From Verrucomicrobiaceae bacterium (GTDB lineage Bacteria > Verrucomicrobiota > Verrucomicrobiia > Verrucomicrobiales > V1-33), in contig JAIXVE010000166.1 of the NCBI GenBank assembly GCA_027483175.1, forward strand, positions 1 through 46,020: 46,020 nucleotides of DNA. The letters are read 5' to 3'. Below the pieces are notes generated by a model. That model was not told the origin of the DNA. It was given only the letters and a program-made list of their open reading frames with translations, and ran no database searches. Shown in pieces: positions 34,179-43,700 of this stretch. The position numbers and the translations under genes were made by a program. The first letter of the stretch is position 1. Each line of letters begins with the position of its first letter.

Positions 34179-37171
34179 CACGTCCTGGTGATGAGCCGCC
34201 GCAGATTCCGGATCACCGGCTGAGCCATGTGATCGGGCGGGGCAGTTACGGGGAAGTCTGGCTGGCGGAGAACGTGATGGGGGCGGGGCGAGCGGTGAAG
34301 GTGGTGAGGCGGGACACGTTTCAGTCGGCGCGGCCGTATGAGCGGGAGTATTCGGCGATCCGGCGGTATGAGCCGGTGTCGCGGAAGGCGGATGGCTTGG
34401 TGCAGGTGCTGCATGCGGGGCGGATGGATGAGGCGGGGTTGTTTTATTATGTGATGGAGCTGGCGGATTGTGCGCCGGAGACGGGGGTGAATGAGACGGC
34501 GGGTGGCGGGGTGTATGCGCCGAGGACCCTGGCGGCGGATCTGCGGCGGGCGGGGCGATTGCCGGTGGGCGACTGCATTGCGATCGCGGTGTCGTTAGCG
34601 GGGGCGCTGACATCGCTGCATGCGGCGGGGCTGGCGCACCGGGACATCAAGCCGTCGAACATCATTTTTGTGAATGGGCGGGCGAAGCTGGCGGACATCG
34701 GGCTGGTGAGCGAGCTGGGGGAGAGCCGGAGTTTTGTGGGGACGGAGGGGTATATCCCGCCGGAGGGGCCGGGGACGCCGGGGGCGGATCTGTATTCGCT
34801 AGGGAGGGTGCTGTATGAGGCGGTGACGGGATTCGAGCAGACGCGGTATCCGGAGCTGCCGGGTGACTGGATTGCGCACGATGAGGCTGGGGCGATGGAG
34901 TTTTTCGAGGTGGTGCTGCGGGCGTGCGAGGGTGATCCGGTGCGGAGGTATCAGAGTGGAGCGGACATGATGGCGGATCTGGCGCTGCTGCAGGGCGGGC
35001 GGAGTGTGCGGCGGGTGAGGCAGCTGGAGGCGAGGGTGGTGGTGCTGAAGCGGTGGGGGATGGTGGCGTTAGGGCTGGTGGCGGTGGCGGGAGCGGGGGC
35101 GTGGCTGGCGCAGTGGCAGGCGCGGAAGGAACGGCAGCTGAGGGAGCAGCAGGCGGTGCTGGTGTATGAGCAGGCGCTGACGAGTGCGCGGGCGGGGGTA
35201 CACAGCGAGGCGGCGGATGCGCGCCAGACGATGCTGGAGAGTGCGCGGCTGGCGAACCGGTTCCGGCCGGGGACGTTAGGGCCGAGGAATGCGGCGATTG
35301 CGGCGCTGGCGCGGCCGGGCCTGGTGATGCGGCGGGAGTTCCGGGATGAATCGGGGCGGATGGATGGGGGTGGTGCGGCGGCGTTCAGTCCGGATTTCCG
35401 ATTGATGACGGAGGTGGATGGCGAGCGGCGAGTGACGGTGAGGCGGGTGGCGGACGGAGGAGAGGTGTGCCGGATGAAGGAGCCGCTGGATCCGAAATGG
35501 CACAGCCTTGATTTTTCGCCGGACAATCGATGGCTGATCGGGCAGACGGGTGGGCAGGAGCTGCGGGTGTGGTCGCTAGCGGAAGCGGCGAGGTCGTTCA
35601 CGATTGGGCGTGAGGTGCCGTGGCAGGTGGCGACTTTTTCGCCGGACAGCGGGTTGCTGGCGATTGTGTGGAATGATGGAGTGGGGACGGTGCATGATCT
35701 CGCGAGCGGGCTTGAGCGGAGAGCGTTTGAGGTGATGCCGCGCCCTGCCAAGCCGGAGGTGGCTACGTTCGGGTCGAGTCATGTGTTTGCGCCGGACGGC
35801 GGGAGGATCGCGACGGCGGTGTGGTTTCTGGGTGCGCCTGACGGGGGAGCGGTGAGGGAGGTCGGGCGGGTGATGGTGCATGATGTGGTGACTGGGGAGC
35901 GGCTGCATGAGGCGGAGCTAGCGACCGGGGTGGACGCGATTGACTGGTGTCCGCAGGGAGAGTGGGTGGCGCTGGCGATGGGTGACGGGGCGGTGCGGCG
36001 TTGGCAGCCGGGGGCTGATAGGGTGCAAGACTGGCTGGAGCATGATGCGAGGGCCCTGAGTGTGGATTTTCATCCATCGGGCGAGTGGGTGGTGACGAGC
36101 AGCTGGGACAGCACGACGAGGATCTGGAATGTGTCAGGAGGACCGCCGCTGATCCGGCTGAATGGCTGGGGCAGGGGATCGTTTTTCAGTGCTAGCGGGA
36201 CCGTATTGCTGCATCATGATGCAAGCCGGGGGTTGCGGACTCTTTATGGATTGGAGACGTCGCCGGTGTGTCGGCAGCTGGCGGTGATGCGTGCGCCGGG
36301 GAGTAATCTCTCGTCATCGGCGATGCTGGATGCGGCGATGGATGGGGACGGGACGCTGGCGGTGGCGGGGCGTGATGGATTGTGGCTGCTGCGTGAGGGC
36401 GGGAGGGGATTGGAGTCGGCGGGACGGGAGTCGGCTTGTGTGAGGTATGCGGCGGATGGGTTATGGAGCGGGACGCGGAATGGGGTGGTGGTGCGGCCGC
36501 GGAGTGATCCGGCGAGTGGGGGGCCGGTGTCGTGGGCGGAGGGGATGACAGTGGATCACCTTGGGGTGTCGGCGGACGGGAAGCGCGCGGTTTTCAGCAC
36601 GGCGAGCTGGGAGGTGGGGGTGTGGAAGGATGGCAAGGTGGGGGCGGTTCCTGACGGAATTGATTTTGCGCACGTGGCGATTTCGCCGGATGGGAGGTGG
36701 GCAGTGGGGGGAGGCCGTGCGGTGCTGACGAGGGTGTGGGATCTTGATGCGATGACGGTGGCGGCGGATCTGCCAGGAGAGGGTGCGTGGGTGCACGTGG
36801 CGTTTTCGGGTGACGGGCGGAAGATGGCGGCGGGTGATGCGCGTGGGTTGCGGGTGTACGAGGTGCCGGGGTTCCGGCTGTTATGGGAGTCGCGGCATCA
36901 TGAGCCTGGGGGATTTTCGGTGAGGCCGGCGTTTTCTGCGGACAGCCGGATGGTGGCGGCGACGATGGAGATGCGGCAGCCGTGGCTGCTGGATGCGGGA
37001 ACGGGGGAGGAGCTGGCGCGGCTGGATCATCCGTTTGCGGAGGGGATCACGCAGCTGTGCTTCAGTCCTGACAGCCGGAGGCTGGCGGTGCTGGGGACGA
37101 GGAGTTCGGTCTTTCTGTGGGATCTGGCGGGGCTGCGGGCGCAGCTGGAGAAGTTAGGAATGGCGTGGTGA
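34175..37171 (+). CDS. Membrane Ser/Thr protein kinase with WD40-like propeller
   Basis: 998 residues. The N-terminal kinase domain (about 12-275) has GRGSYGEVWL, the lysine K42 in AVKVVRR, HRDIKPSN with catalytic D157, and DIG (174-176) in place of DFG; the APE motif reads PPE. One membrane helix at about 292-311 is followed by a coiled-coil linker and, from about 370 to the end, repeating WD40-like blades (FSPDNRWLIGQTGG, FSPDSGLLAIVWND, DFHPSGEWVVTSSWD, FSPDSRRLAVLG). It starts within the sigma stop codon. The expected role is sensing through the propeller and phosphorylating the sigma factor; this is inference. Confidence 0.88.
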   Translation: MTRPGDEPPQIPDHRLSHVIGRGSYGEVWLAENVMGAGRAVKVVRRDTFQSARPYEREYSAIRRYEPVSRKADGLVQVLHAGRMDEAGLFYYVMELADCAPETGVNETAGGGVYAPRTLAADLRRAGRLPVGDCIAIAVSLAGALTSLHAAGLAHRDIKPSNIIFVNGRAKLADIGLVSELGESRSFVGTEGYIPPEGPGTPGADLYSLGRVLYEAVTGFEQTRYPELPGDWIAHDEAGAMEFFEVVLRACEGDPVRRYQSGADMMADLALLQGGRSVRRVRQLEARVVVLKRWGMVALGLVAVAGAGAWLAQWQARKERQLREQQAVLVYEQALTSARAGVHSEAADARQTMLESARLANRFRPGTLGPRNAAIAALARPGLVMRREFRDESGRMDGGGAAAFSPDFRLMTEVDGERRVTVRRVADGGEVCRMKEPLDPKWHSLDFSPDNRWLIGQTGGQELRVWSLAEAARSFTIGREVPWQVATFSPDSGLLAIVWNDGVGTVHDLASGLERRAFEVMPRPAKPEVATFGSSHVFAPDGGRIATAVWFLGAPDGGAVREVGRVMVHDVVTGERLHEAELATGVDAIDWCPQGEWVALAMGDGAVRRWQPGADRVQDWLEHDARALSVDFHPSGEWVVTSSWDSTTRIWNVSGGPPLIRLNGWGRGSFFSASGTVLLHHDASRGLRTLYGLETSPVCRQLAVMRAPGSNLSSSAMLDAAMDGDGTLAVAGRDGLWLLREGGRGLESAGRESACVRYAADGLWSGTRNGVVVRPRSDPASGGPVSWAEGMTVDHLGVSADGKRAVFSTASWEVGVWKDGKVGAVPDGIDFAHVAISPDGRWAVGGGRAVLTRVWDLDAMTVAADLPGEGAWVHVAFSGDGRKMAAGDARGLRVYEVPGFRLLWESRHHEPGGFSVRPAFSADSRMVAATMEMRQPWLLDAGTGEELARLDHPFAEGITQLCFSPDSRRLAVLGTRSSVFLWDLAGLRAQLEKLGMAW

Positions 37172-37174
37172 GGG

Positions 37175-38209
37175 TCAGCGGGGAAGGAGGGAGAGCATGG
37201 CGTCGCCCATGGCGTGGCCGATTCTGGTGAACCAGATGGCGCTGCCGAGGTAGTGATAGGGATGGTCGCCGCCGGTCTGGGTCCATGCTTTGTTTTCCTT
37301 CCAGTGGGGGTACATTTCTTCGGCGGCCTTATCGACGAGGAGGTCGGTGCGAAAGGCGCGTACGGAGCCTTTGAATTCGGGAATGTCATTCATGGACAAC
37401 TGGGCGTCGCGGATGGTGAGCATGGCACCGGAGGCGGGTTTGGAACCGTTCTGGCCCATGGCGGCGATGACGACGGGGAGTTGGGGTTTGGCGAGGTCGC
37501 GGCGCAGGTCGCGGATGAGGTGCTGGAGGTTGGAGGCGTACTCGCTTTCTGCGCCGTACTGGTCGTTCCAGCCCTGGAACCAGACGAAGCCTGCGATTTC
37601 GACGGGGCGGTCTTTGAGGGCGGGGAAGTTAGTGCCTGCTGAGGCGGTGGCGCTGCGGACTTCCTCGAGCATTTTCCGATAGGATGCACCGTATTCCTTC
37701 TGGATGTCTTCGAGGACGGGGAGTGGGTCCTTGCGGGAGTGCTTTTCGTTTTCCTTGGTGACTCGTTCGCGGGCTTGTTCGAGTTCTTTGGCGATGAGGT
37801 CGGCGGGGAGGCCGGCGGAGGGTGGGCGGAATTGTTTGAAGAGGGCGTGGCCGCCCCATGCGGCTTTGACGAGGAGGACGGGTTCGGAGAAGTGGTTGCC
37901 CATCATGGTGCCGAATTCGAGTTCAGCGCCGGTGCGGCCCGGGGAGCCGAAGCCGAGCGTGAGGGGGCCTTTGCGGTCGAGGAACTGGATGAAGACGTCA
38001 TCGCGCTGGATCCACTGGTCGTCTTTGCGGAGGTGGGCGAAGAGGTCTTTGGTTTTGGGGTCGGTGGCCTGATGATTGAACAAGGCGTCGGGGGCCTTGC
38101 CTTCCATGTTGGACTGGCCGGCGAGGATGAAGAGCTTCACGGGAGGTTCTGCGGCCGCGAGCGGGGTGGCGGCGGTGATGAGAAGGGGGAGGAAGCGGAG
38201 GGAATTCAC
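37175..38209 (-). CDS. Sialate O-acetylesterase-like SGNH esterase
   Basis: 344 residues with a signal peptide ([20 protein letters not shown]). SGNH-type carbohydrate esterase of the DUF303 group: [11 protein letters not shown] has the nucleophile Ser, [10 protein letters not shown] and [10 protein letters not shown] supply oxyanion parts, and [12 protein letters not shown] holds the D-H pair. Relatives remove acetyl groups from sialic acid or xylan. GTG at 38209 is chosen because it opens a signal peptide and the 200-base upstream frame is Pro/Arg-rich. It converges on the kinase gene with 3 bases between stops and diverges from fumC. Confidence 0.85.
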   Translation of the reverse strand: MNSLRFLPLLITAATPLAAAEPPVKLFILAGQSNMEGKAPDALFNHQATDPKTKDLFAHLRKDDQWIQRDDVFIQFLDRKGPLTLGFGSPGRTGAELEFGTMMGNHFSEPVLLVKAAWGGHALFKQFRPPSAGLPADLIAKELEQARERVTKENEKHSRKDPLPVLEDIQKEYGASYRKMLEEVRSATASAGTNFPALKDRPVEIAGFVWFQGWNDQYGAESEYASNLQHLIRDLRRDLAKPQLPVVIAAMGQNGSKPASGAMLTIRDAQLSMNDIPEFKGSVRAFRTDLLVDKAAEEMYPHWKENKAWTQTGGDHPYHYLGSAIWFTRIGHAMGDAMLSLLPR

Positions 38210-38351
38210 GGCGGGGTGGGGTGGAGGCGTTGAGGGATCAGTGTGGCTGTCGGGGCGGAGGTGTCGCCTACGGATGAGCGGCGGGGAGGGGCTGAGCGGG
38301 GGCGGCAAGCGGTCACTTGCGCGAGGGGCGTGCGGGTTCACTGTGGTGGGC

Positions 38352-39758
38352 ATGAGCCAATCCAGTACCCCCGTTGCCACCCGAACCGAGACTGACACCA
38401 TGGGCCCCATTGAGGTGCCGACGGACCGTTACTGGGGGGCGCAGACGCAGCGTTCGCTGAAGTTCTTCAATATCGGGAGTGATGTGATGCCGCGTGCGGT
38501 GATCCGGGCGATGGGGACGCTGAAGAAGGCGTGTGCGATGGTGAATTGCGATCTAGGCAAGCTGGCGGCGGACAAGAAGGATCTGATCTGCGCGGCGGCG
38601 GACGAGGTGATTGCGGGTGTGCTGGACGATCATTTTCCGCTGCGGATCTGGCAGACGGGGAGCGGGACGCAGAGCAACATGAACAGCAACGAGGTGATTT
38701 CGAACCGCGCGATTGAGATGGCGGGCGGAGTGATGGGTTCGAAGACTCCGGTGCATCCTAACGACCACGTCAACATGTCGCAGTCGTCGAACGACACGTT
38801 TCCGACCGCGATGCACATTGCGGCGGTTGAGGAGCTGACGCACCGATTGATTCCGGCGGCGCGGCATTTCCGCGATGCGCTGGAGGCGAAGCGGGTGGCG
38901 TTCAATGACATTGTGAAGGTGGGGAGGACGCACCTGCAGGATGCGACGCCGGTGACGTTCGGTCAGGAGTTTGGAGGTTATGTGTCGCTGATCGAGCGCA
39001 ACATCGAGCGGGTGGAGCAGACGCTAGGCGGGCTGTGCGATCTGGCGATCGGGGGCACGGCGGTGGGGACGGGGTTGAATTCGCATCCTGAGTTTGCGGA
39101 GCGGGCGGCGGCGTGCATGGCGCAGCTGACCGGGCTGCCTTTCAAGAGTCACCCGAACAAGTTTGCGGCGCTGAGTGCGCATGATGAGTTTGTGTATGCG
39201 AGCGGGGCGCTGGCGTCGCTGGCGGCGTCGCTGATGAAGATTGCGAATGACATCCGCTGGCTAGGGAGCGGTCCGCGCTGCGGGCTCGGGGAGTTGTCGC
39301 TGCCGGAGAATGAGCCGGGATCGAGCATCATGCCAGGGAAGGTGAATCCGACGCAGAGCGAGGCGATGACGATGGTGGCGGTGCAGGTGATGGGCAACGA
39401 TGCGGCGATCGGGTTCGCGGCGAGTCAGGGGAATTTTGAGCTGAACGTGTTCAATCCGGTGATGATCCACAATTTCCTGCACAGTGTGACGCTGCTGAGT
39501 GCCACGATGCGGAGTTTTGCGGATCACTGTCTGGAAGGACTGACGGTGAACCGGGACAAGGTGGACACTTATGTGAACAACAGCCTGATGCTGGTCACGG
39601 CGCTCAATCAGCACATTGGTTATGACAAGGCGGCGGCGATTGCGAAGAAGGGTCACAAGGAAGGCCTGAGCCTGCGGGAGGCGGCGGTGGCTTCGGGATA
39701 TCTGACGGGAGAGCAGTTCGACGAGTGGGTGGTGGCGGAACGGATGACGCGGCCGTGA
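38352..39758 (+). CDS. fumC: Class II fumarate hydratase
   Basis: 468 residues, the usual FumC length. It interconverts fumarate and L-malate in the TCA cycle, as a cytoplasmic homotetramer. Visible signatures are [13 protein letters not shown] at the N-terminus, [13 protein letters not shown], the [12 protein letters not shown]-like [17 protein letters not shown], and the superfamily motif [11 protein letters not shown] with its catalytic serine loop. ATG at 38352 ([10 protein letters not shown]) is chosen; the earlier frame runs over the sialate-esterase promoter region. A hairpin follows the stop. Confidence 0.97.
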   Translation: MSQSSTPVATRTETDTMGPIEVPTDRYWGAQTQRSLKFFNIGSDVMPRAVIRAMGTLKKACAMVNCDLGKLAADKKDLICAAADEVIAGVLDDHFPLRIWQTGSGTQSNMNSNEVISNRAIEMAGGVMGSKTPVHPNDHVNMSQSSNDTFPTAMHIAAVEELTHRLIPAARHFRDALEAKRVAFNDIVKVGRTHLQDATPVTFGQEFGGYVSLIERNIERVEQTLGGLCDLAIGGTAVGTGLNSHPEFAERAAACMAQLTGLPFKSHPNKFAALSAHDEFVYASGALASLAASLMKIANDIRWLGSGPRCGLGELSLPENEPGSSIMPGKVNPTQSEAMTMVAVQVMGNDAAIGFAASQGNFELNVFNPVMIHNFLHSVTLLSATMRSFADHCLEGLTVNRDKVDTYVNNSLMLVTALNQHIGYDKAAAIAKKGHKEGLSLREAAVASGYLTGEQFDEWVVAERMTRP

Positions 39759-39768
39759 TGGTTAGGGT

Positions 39769-39795
39769 GTGCCGCCGGCGGGGTGCCGGCGGCAC
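39769..39795 (+). terminator. Strong hairpin past fumC without a T-run
   Basis: GTGCCGCCGGC (39769-39779) and GCCGGCGGCAC (39785-39795) form an 11-bp perfect stem with a 5-base loop, 10 bases after the fumC stop. The following bases are G-rich, so if it terminates it does so without a U-tract. Confidence 0.5.
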
Positions 39796-39962
39796 GGGGG
39801 GGATTGGGAAGTGAGAAGTGGGAAGTGTGAAGTGGGGATGGGCTTTGGTGGCTGGGGGATGTGAACCGTCGATGGAGGGGATGGGTGCAGATGGGGGTTG
39901 GTAGAGGGTGGCGGGCAATTGGGAAGGTCTGGATGGGGTTAAGATAGAGAGTTAGGGATGCA

Positions 39963-40055
39963 AGGGTATGCGGCGTTCCTACAGAGCGCCTGGCTCGGGC
40001 GGGGTGGTACCCAGAGCGTTGCTCTGGGCTGGGATACGGTGTCCCGTTGGGACAC
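39963..40055. repeat. Double palindrome repeat, copy C, with a degenerate half-unit
   Basis: GGGTATGCGGCGTTCCTACA resembles the half-unit at 19126, then the full pair CCCAGAGC-GTT-GCTCTGGG and GTGTCCC-GTT-GGGACAC at 40010-40055, followed by GGTCGGAGGTGAAT shared with copy A. The gap 39759-40285 contains the hairpin, this element and the next repeat, but no supported gene. Confidence 0.8.
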
Positions 40056-40162
40056 GGGTCGGAGGTGAATCGCAAAGGTGAGAGAGGATCTCGGGCGAGA
40101 TTGCCGGTCGGTCGTGGTTCAGATACAGGGATTGCCCGTCTTGCCTTAGCGCCTTCAGGTTT

Positions 40163-40200
40163 GAGGTCACAGGAAGGATGCCCGTGCCACTTTGCTTCAG
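40163..40200. repeat. Dispersed repeat, GGTCACAGGCAGGATG type, copy 4
   Basis: GAGGTCACAGGAAGGATGCC then CGTGCCACTTTGCTTCAG. Like copy 1 it continues with TTGCTTCAG. A GATTGCCCGTCTTGCC segment just upstream may be a second arm. Confidence 0.7.
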
Positions 40201-40285
40201 AGCGATGTTTTGAACAGGCCTGTTCGTGGCAGGAGACAGAATGTGGTGGACGGGATTACGGGGCGATGCGTTTGTGGGGGGAACG

Positions 40286-40717
40286 ATGACTGCGAAAGAG
40301 AGGAGACGACGGCTGTGGCGGCGGGGTGGTGTTTTGGCGTTGCTTCTGGCTGCGTACCCTTTGTGGGTGGTGGTGTTTACATGGGGCCATGTTCTGAGGT
40401 CGGATTTCGAGGGCGGCAAGAATGGCAAGCTGGATGCATATCGTCATGCGCTGGCGAGTGCGACGGTGTCCTACACCCTGGGTGTCTGGGCGGTGGAGGT
40501 GACGACGTTTGTTTTCGAGTCGGGCGGCAAGGAATCGAACGCGATGGATGTTCACAACAATCGGATTGGGGCATCTATTGGTGCGAAGGCAGGGTCGTTT
40601 TCCGAGATTGAGCCGGCGGTTCGCGATGCGGTGGCGAAGGGCAGTGTATCGGCTGGGCATGCAGGTCAGATCACGTGGCTTCCGGCGAGCAAATGGCGGG
40701 ATGGTAAGTTCTGGTGA
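40286..40717 (+). CDS. Small membrane protein with MDxHNN motif (DUF6973-like)
   Basis: 143 residues: one N-terminal helix at about 14-34, then a soluble domain with KLDAYRHALASATVSYTLG (D50, H54) and ESNAMDVHNNRIGASIG (D88, H90, N91, N92). This pair of motifs resembles a domain of unknown function (DUF6973-type), in which D-x-HNN residues look like a metal or active site; it also appears at the ends of polymorphic toxins and phage proteins (recalled). ATG at 40286 follows GGGGGGA. No partner immunity-like gene is seen nearby. Repeats flank it upstream. Function unknown. Confidence 0.55.
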   Translation: MTAKERRRRLWRRGGVLALLLAAYPLWVVVFTWGHVLRSDFEGGKNGKLDAYRHALASATVSYTLGVWAVEVTTFVFESGGKESNAMDVHNNRIGASIGAKAGSFSEIEPAVRDAVAKGSVSAGHAGQITWLPASKWRDGKFW

Positions 40718-40798
40718 GGAGGTGACGGGGTTTGGTTTGGCGGGGCGGTGTGAGAGTTGATGCGGCGGAGTTGGGGTGAGGCGCGTATGGTTGGAGTT

Positions 40799-43700
40799 AT
40801 GAAGGGAAACAGACTTACATTTCTGCGTTTTGGCCTGCTCTTGGGCGGGGTGCTGGCGTTCCCGTGCGGGGTGGCTGGGCAGATTCTGGAGTGGACGGCT
40901 TTTAATGATCAGATTGCGGGGAGTGGCACTGGGGTGAATGCGACGTCGTGGGGAGTGTTTGCGAATCCGAGTGGGGCGATGCGGCGGGTGACGACTGGGG
41001 AGGTGCTGCCGGTGGTGATGACGATCAGTCACAGTGGGGCGGTGAGTTCTGCGACGATGGGGGTACCGGATGCGGGGACGCCTGCGGCGGTGGTGTTTGG
41101 CGGGCAGATTGAGTGGGGGAGTGTGGCTGGTGAGGGGGTGCAGCTGGGGACGACGGCGAGTGCGACGTGGGTGATCAGCGGATTGGATCCGGCGCGGCGG
41201 TATACGTTTCGGGGGACGAGTGTGCGTGGGGATGTGACGTATGGGAATCGATGGACGCGTGCGGAGTTGCAGGGGGCGGTGAGTTTTGTGAATGCGCACA
41301 CGGTGGGTGTGGCGACGACGGCGACGGTGGGGGCGCTGACGGCTGGGCAGGCGGCGTGGAACTCGGGGAACAATCGGGCGGGGGATCTGGTGGGCTGGGA
41401 TTTGATAGATCCGGGCAGTGATGGGGTGATTACGGTGGTGTGTCGGCGTCATTCGGGGGCGTATCCTGCGGTGGCTGGGCAGGCAGCGGGGAACACGGAG
41501 ACGCCGACGGTGGGGGGAGTGGGGTATGGGTTTCAGGCGATCCGGTTGGAGCAGTGGAATCCGGTGACGCCGCCGCCTCCGGTGGCGGTTGCGGATGCGG
41601 TGTCGGTGCATGCGGGGAGGAAGGTGAGGATACCGGTGCTGGCGAATGACACTGGGTTGATTGGTGGGGTGACGGTGACGCTGGTGGATCCTCCGGCGGG
41701 AGGTCGGGCGGTGGTGGGAGCGGATGGGAGTGTTTTGTTTACGGCTGGGGAGACGGACGAGGTTTTGAGGTATCGGGTAAGGAATGCGGGAGGGGATTCG
41801 AATGTGGCGGCGGTGACGGTGACGGTGAGTCGGGCGCTGCGGATTGCGCCGCGGGGATTTGTGGTGCCGGAGAATCCACCGGCGACGACTTGGGCGGTGG
41901 GAGCGGCGTTTGGGGGGCTTGGGTTCAGTCAGCCGGTGTGTCTGGCGTCGCCGCCGGGGGATGTGCGGCGGTTGTTTGTGTGCGAGAAGGGCGGGCGGCT
42001 GCGTGTGATTTCTGACGTGACGGCGGCGGTGCCGGTGGCAGCGACATTTCTGGATGTGGCGACGCTGCTGACGTCGCGCGGGGAGGCGCTGGTGACGAGC
42101 AGTGAGATGGGATTGCTAGGGGTGGCGTTTCATCCGGCGTATGCGGAGAACCGGCAGTTTTATGTGTTCTATTCGGTGAGGAAGACGGACGGGCTGAATT
42201 ACGAGCGGGTGTCGCGGTTTACGGCTGATCCGGCGGATGCGGGGCGAGCGCTGACGACATCGGAGCGGATCCTGATCGAGCAGCGGGATGAGGCGACGAA
42301 TCACAATGGAGGGGATCTGCATTTCGGGCCGGACGGGTACTTGTATGTGTCGCTAGGCGACGAGGGAAATCAGGATGATTCGCTGAACAACAGTCAGACC
42401 CTGACGAAGGATTTCTTTTCCGGGGTGTTGAGGATTGATGTGGACCGTCGGCCTGGGAATGTGGAGCCGAGTGCGCATCCGGCGGTGTTGCGTGATGGCG
42501 GGGTGGCGCGCTATGCGGTGCCGGTGGACAATCCGTGGGTGCACACCAGCCTTGGCGGGAGCTGGAACGGGGTCTTCAACGGGGTGGCGATCGGCAATCT
42601 GGCGACGGTGCGGACGGAGTTCTGGGCGACGGGGTTGCGCAATCCGTGGCGGATGTCGTTTGATCCGGCGACGGGGGAACTTTGGTGCGGTGATGTGGGC
42701 GGCAATCTGCGGGAGGAGGTGAATGTGCTAGTTCGTGGTGGAAATTATGGGTGGGCGTTCCGGGAGGGGACTGTGAATGGGCCGAAGAGCGGGTCTGCGC
42801 CTGCGGGGTTTGCGTCGCTGGCTCCGTTGTATAACTATCAGCGGGGGACGGGGACGTTTCAGGGGAATTCGATCACGGGCGGGGTGGTTTACAGGGGGAG
42901 CCGGTTCGGGGCGCTGGAGGGGCTGTATGTGTTTGCGGATTATACGTCGGGGAATGTGTGGTCGCTGCGGCGGAACGGAGCGGCTGCGCCGACGGTGACG
43001 CGGATTGCAGGGGAAGGGGGGATTGTGGCGTTCGGGCGGGATCCGTCTAACGGGGATGTGCTGCTGGCGGACATTGACAACAATGTGATCCGGCGGCTGA
43101 CGGCGGTGACGGTGGCGGGGAGTTATCCGGAGACATTGACGGCGACGGGGTTGTTTGCGGATCTGACGGATCTGTCGCCGCAGCCGGGATTGATGGCTTA
43201 CGAGGTGAATCTGCCGTTCTGGAGTGATCATGCTAAGAAGCGGCGGTGGTTGGCGCTGCCGGGGTTGGATGCGCGGATGGGGTGGAGTCGGGATGGGGTG
43301 TGGACTTTTCCGGCGGGGACGATCTGGGTGAAGCACTTCGAGATGGAGATGGAGCGAGGGAATGCTGCGACGCGGCGGCGGCTGGAGACGCGATTGCTAG
43401 TGCGGAATGCGGGTGGTGCGTACGGGGTGAGTTATCGGTGGAACGAGGCTGGCAGCGAGGCGTTTCTGGCTCCGGATGAAGGTGTGGATTTTCCGCTAGC
43501 GGTGACAGCGGGAGGACAGGCGGTGGTGCAGAACTGGCGGATACCGAGTCGCGCGGAGTGCATGGTGTGCCATACGGTGCAGGCGGGGTTTGCGCTGTCG
43601 TCGGGGACGCGGCAGTTGAATCTTGATGGGGATATCAACGGGTTCCGTGGGAATCAGATTGATGTGTTAGCGAGTGGCGGGTGTTTGTCCGGGAATCCTT

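Noticed and set aside
40256-41611. 451-codon minus-strand frame over the DUF6973-like gene and PQQ gene start
   Set aside because: His/Arg/Pro-rich, no start context, opposite to genes with signal peptides and ribosome-binding sites.
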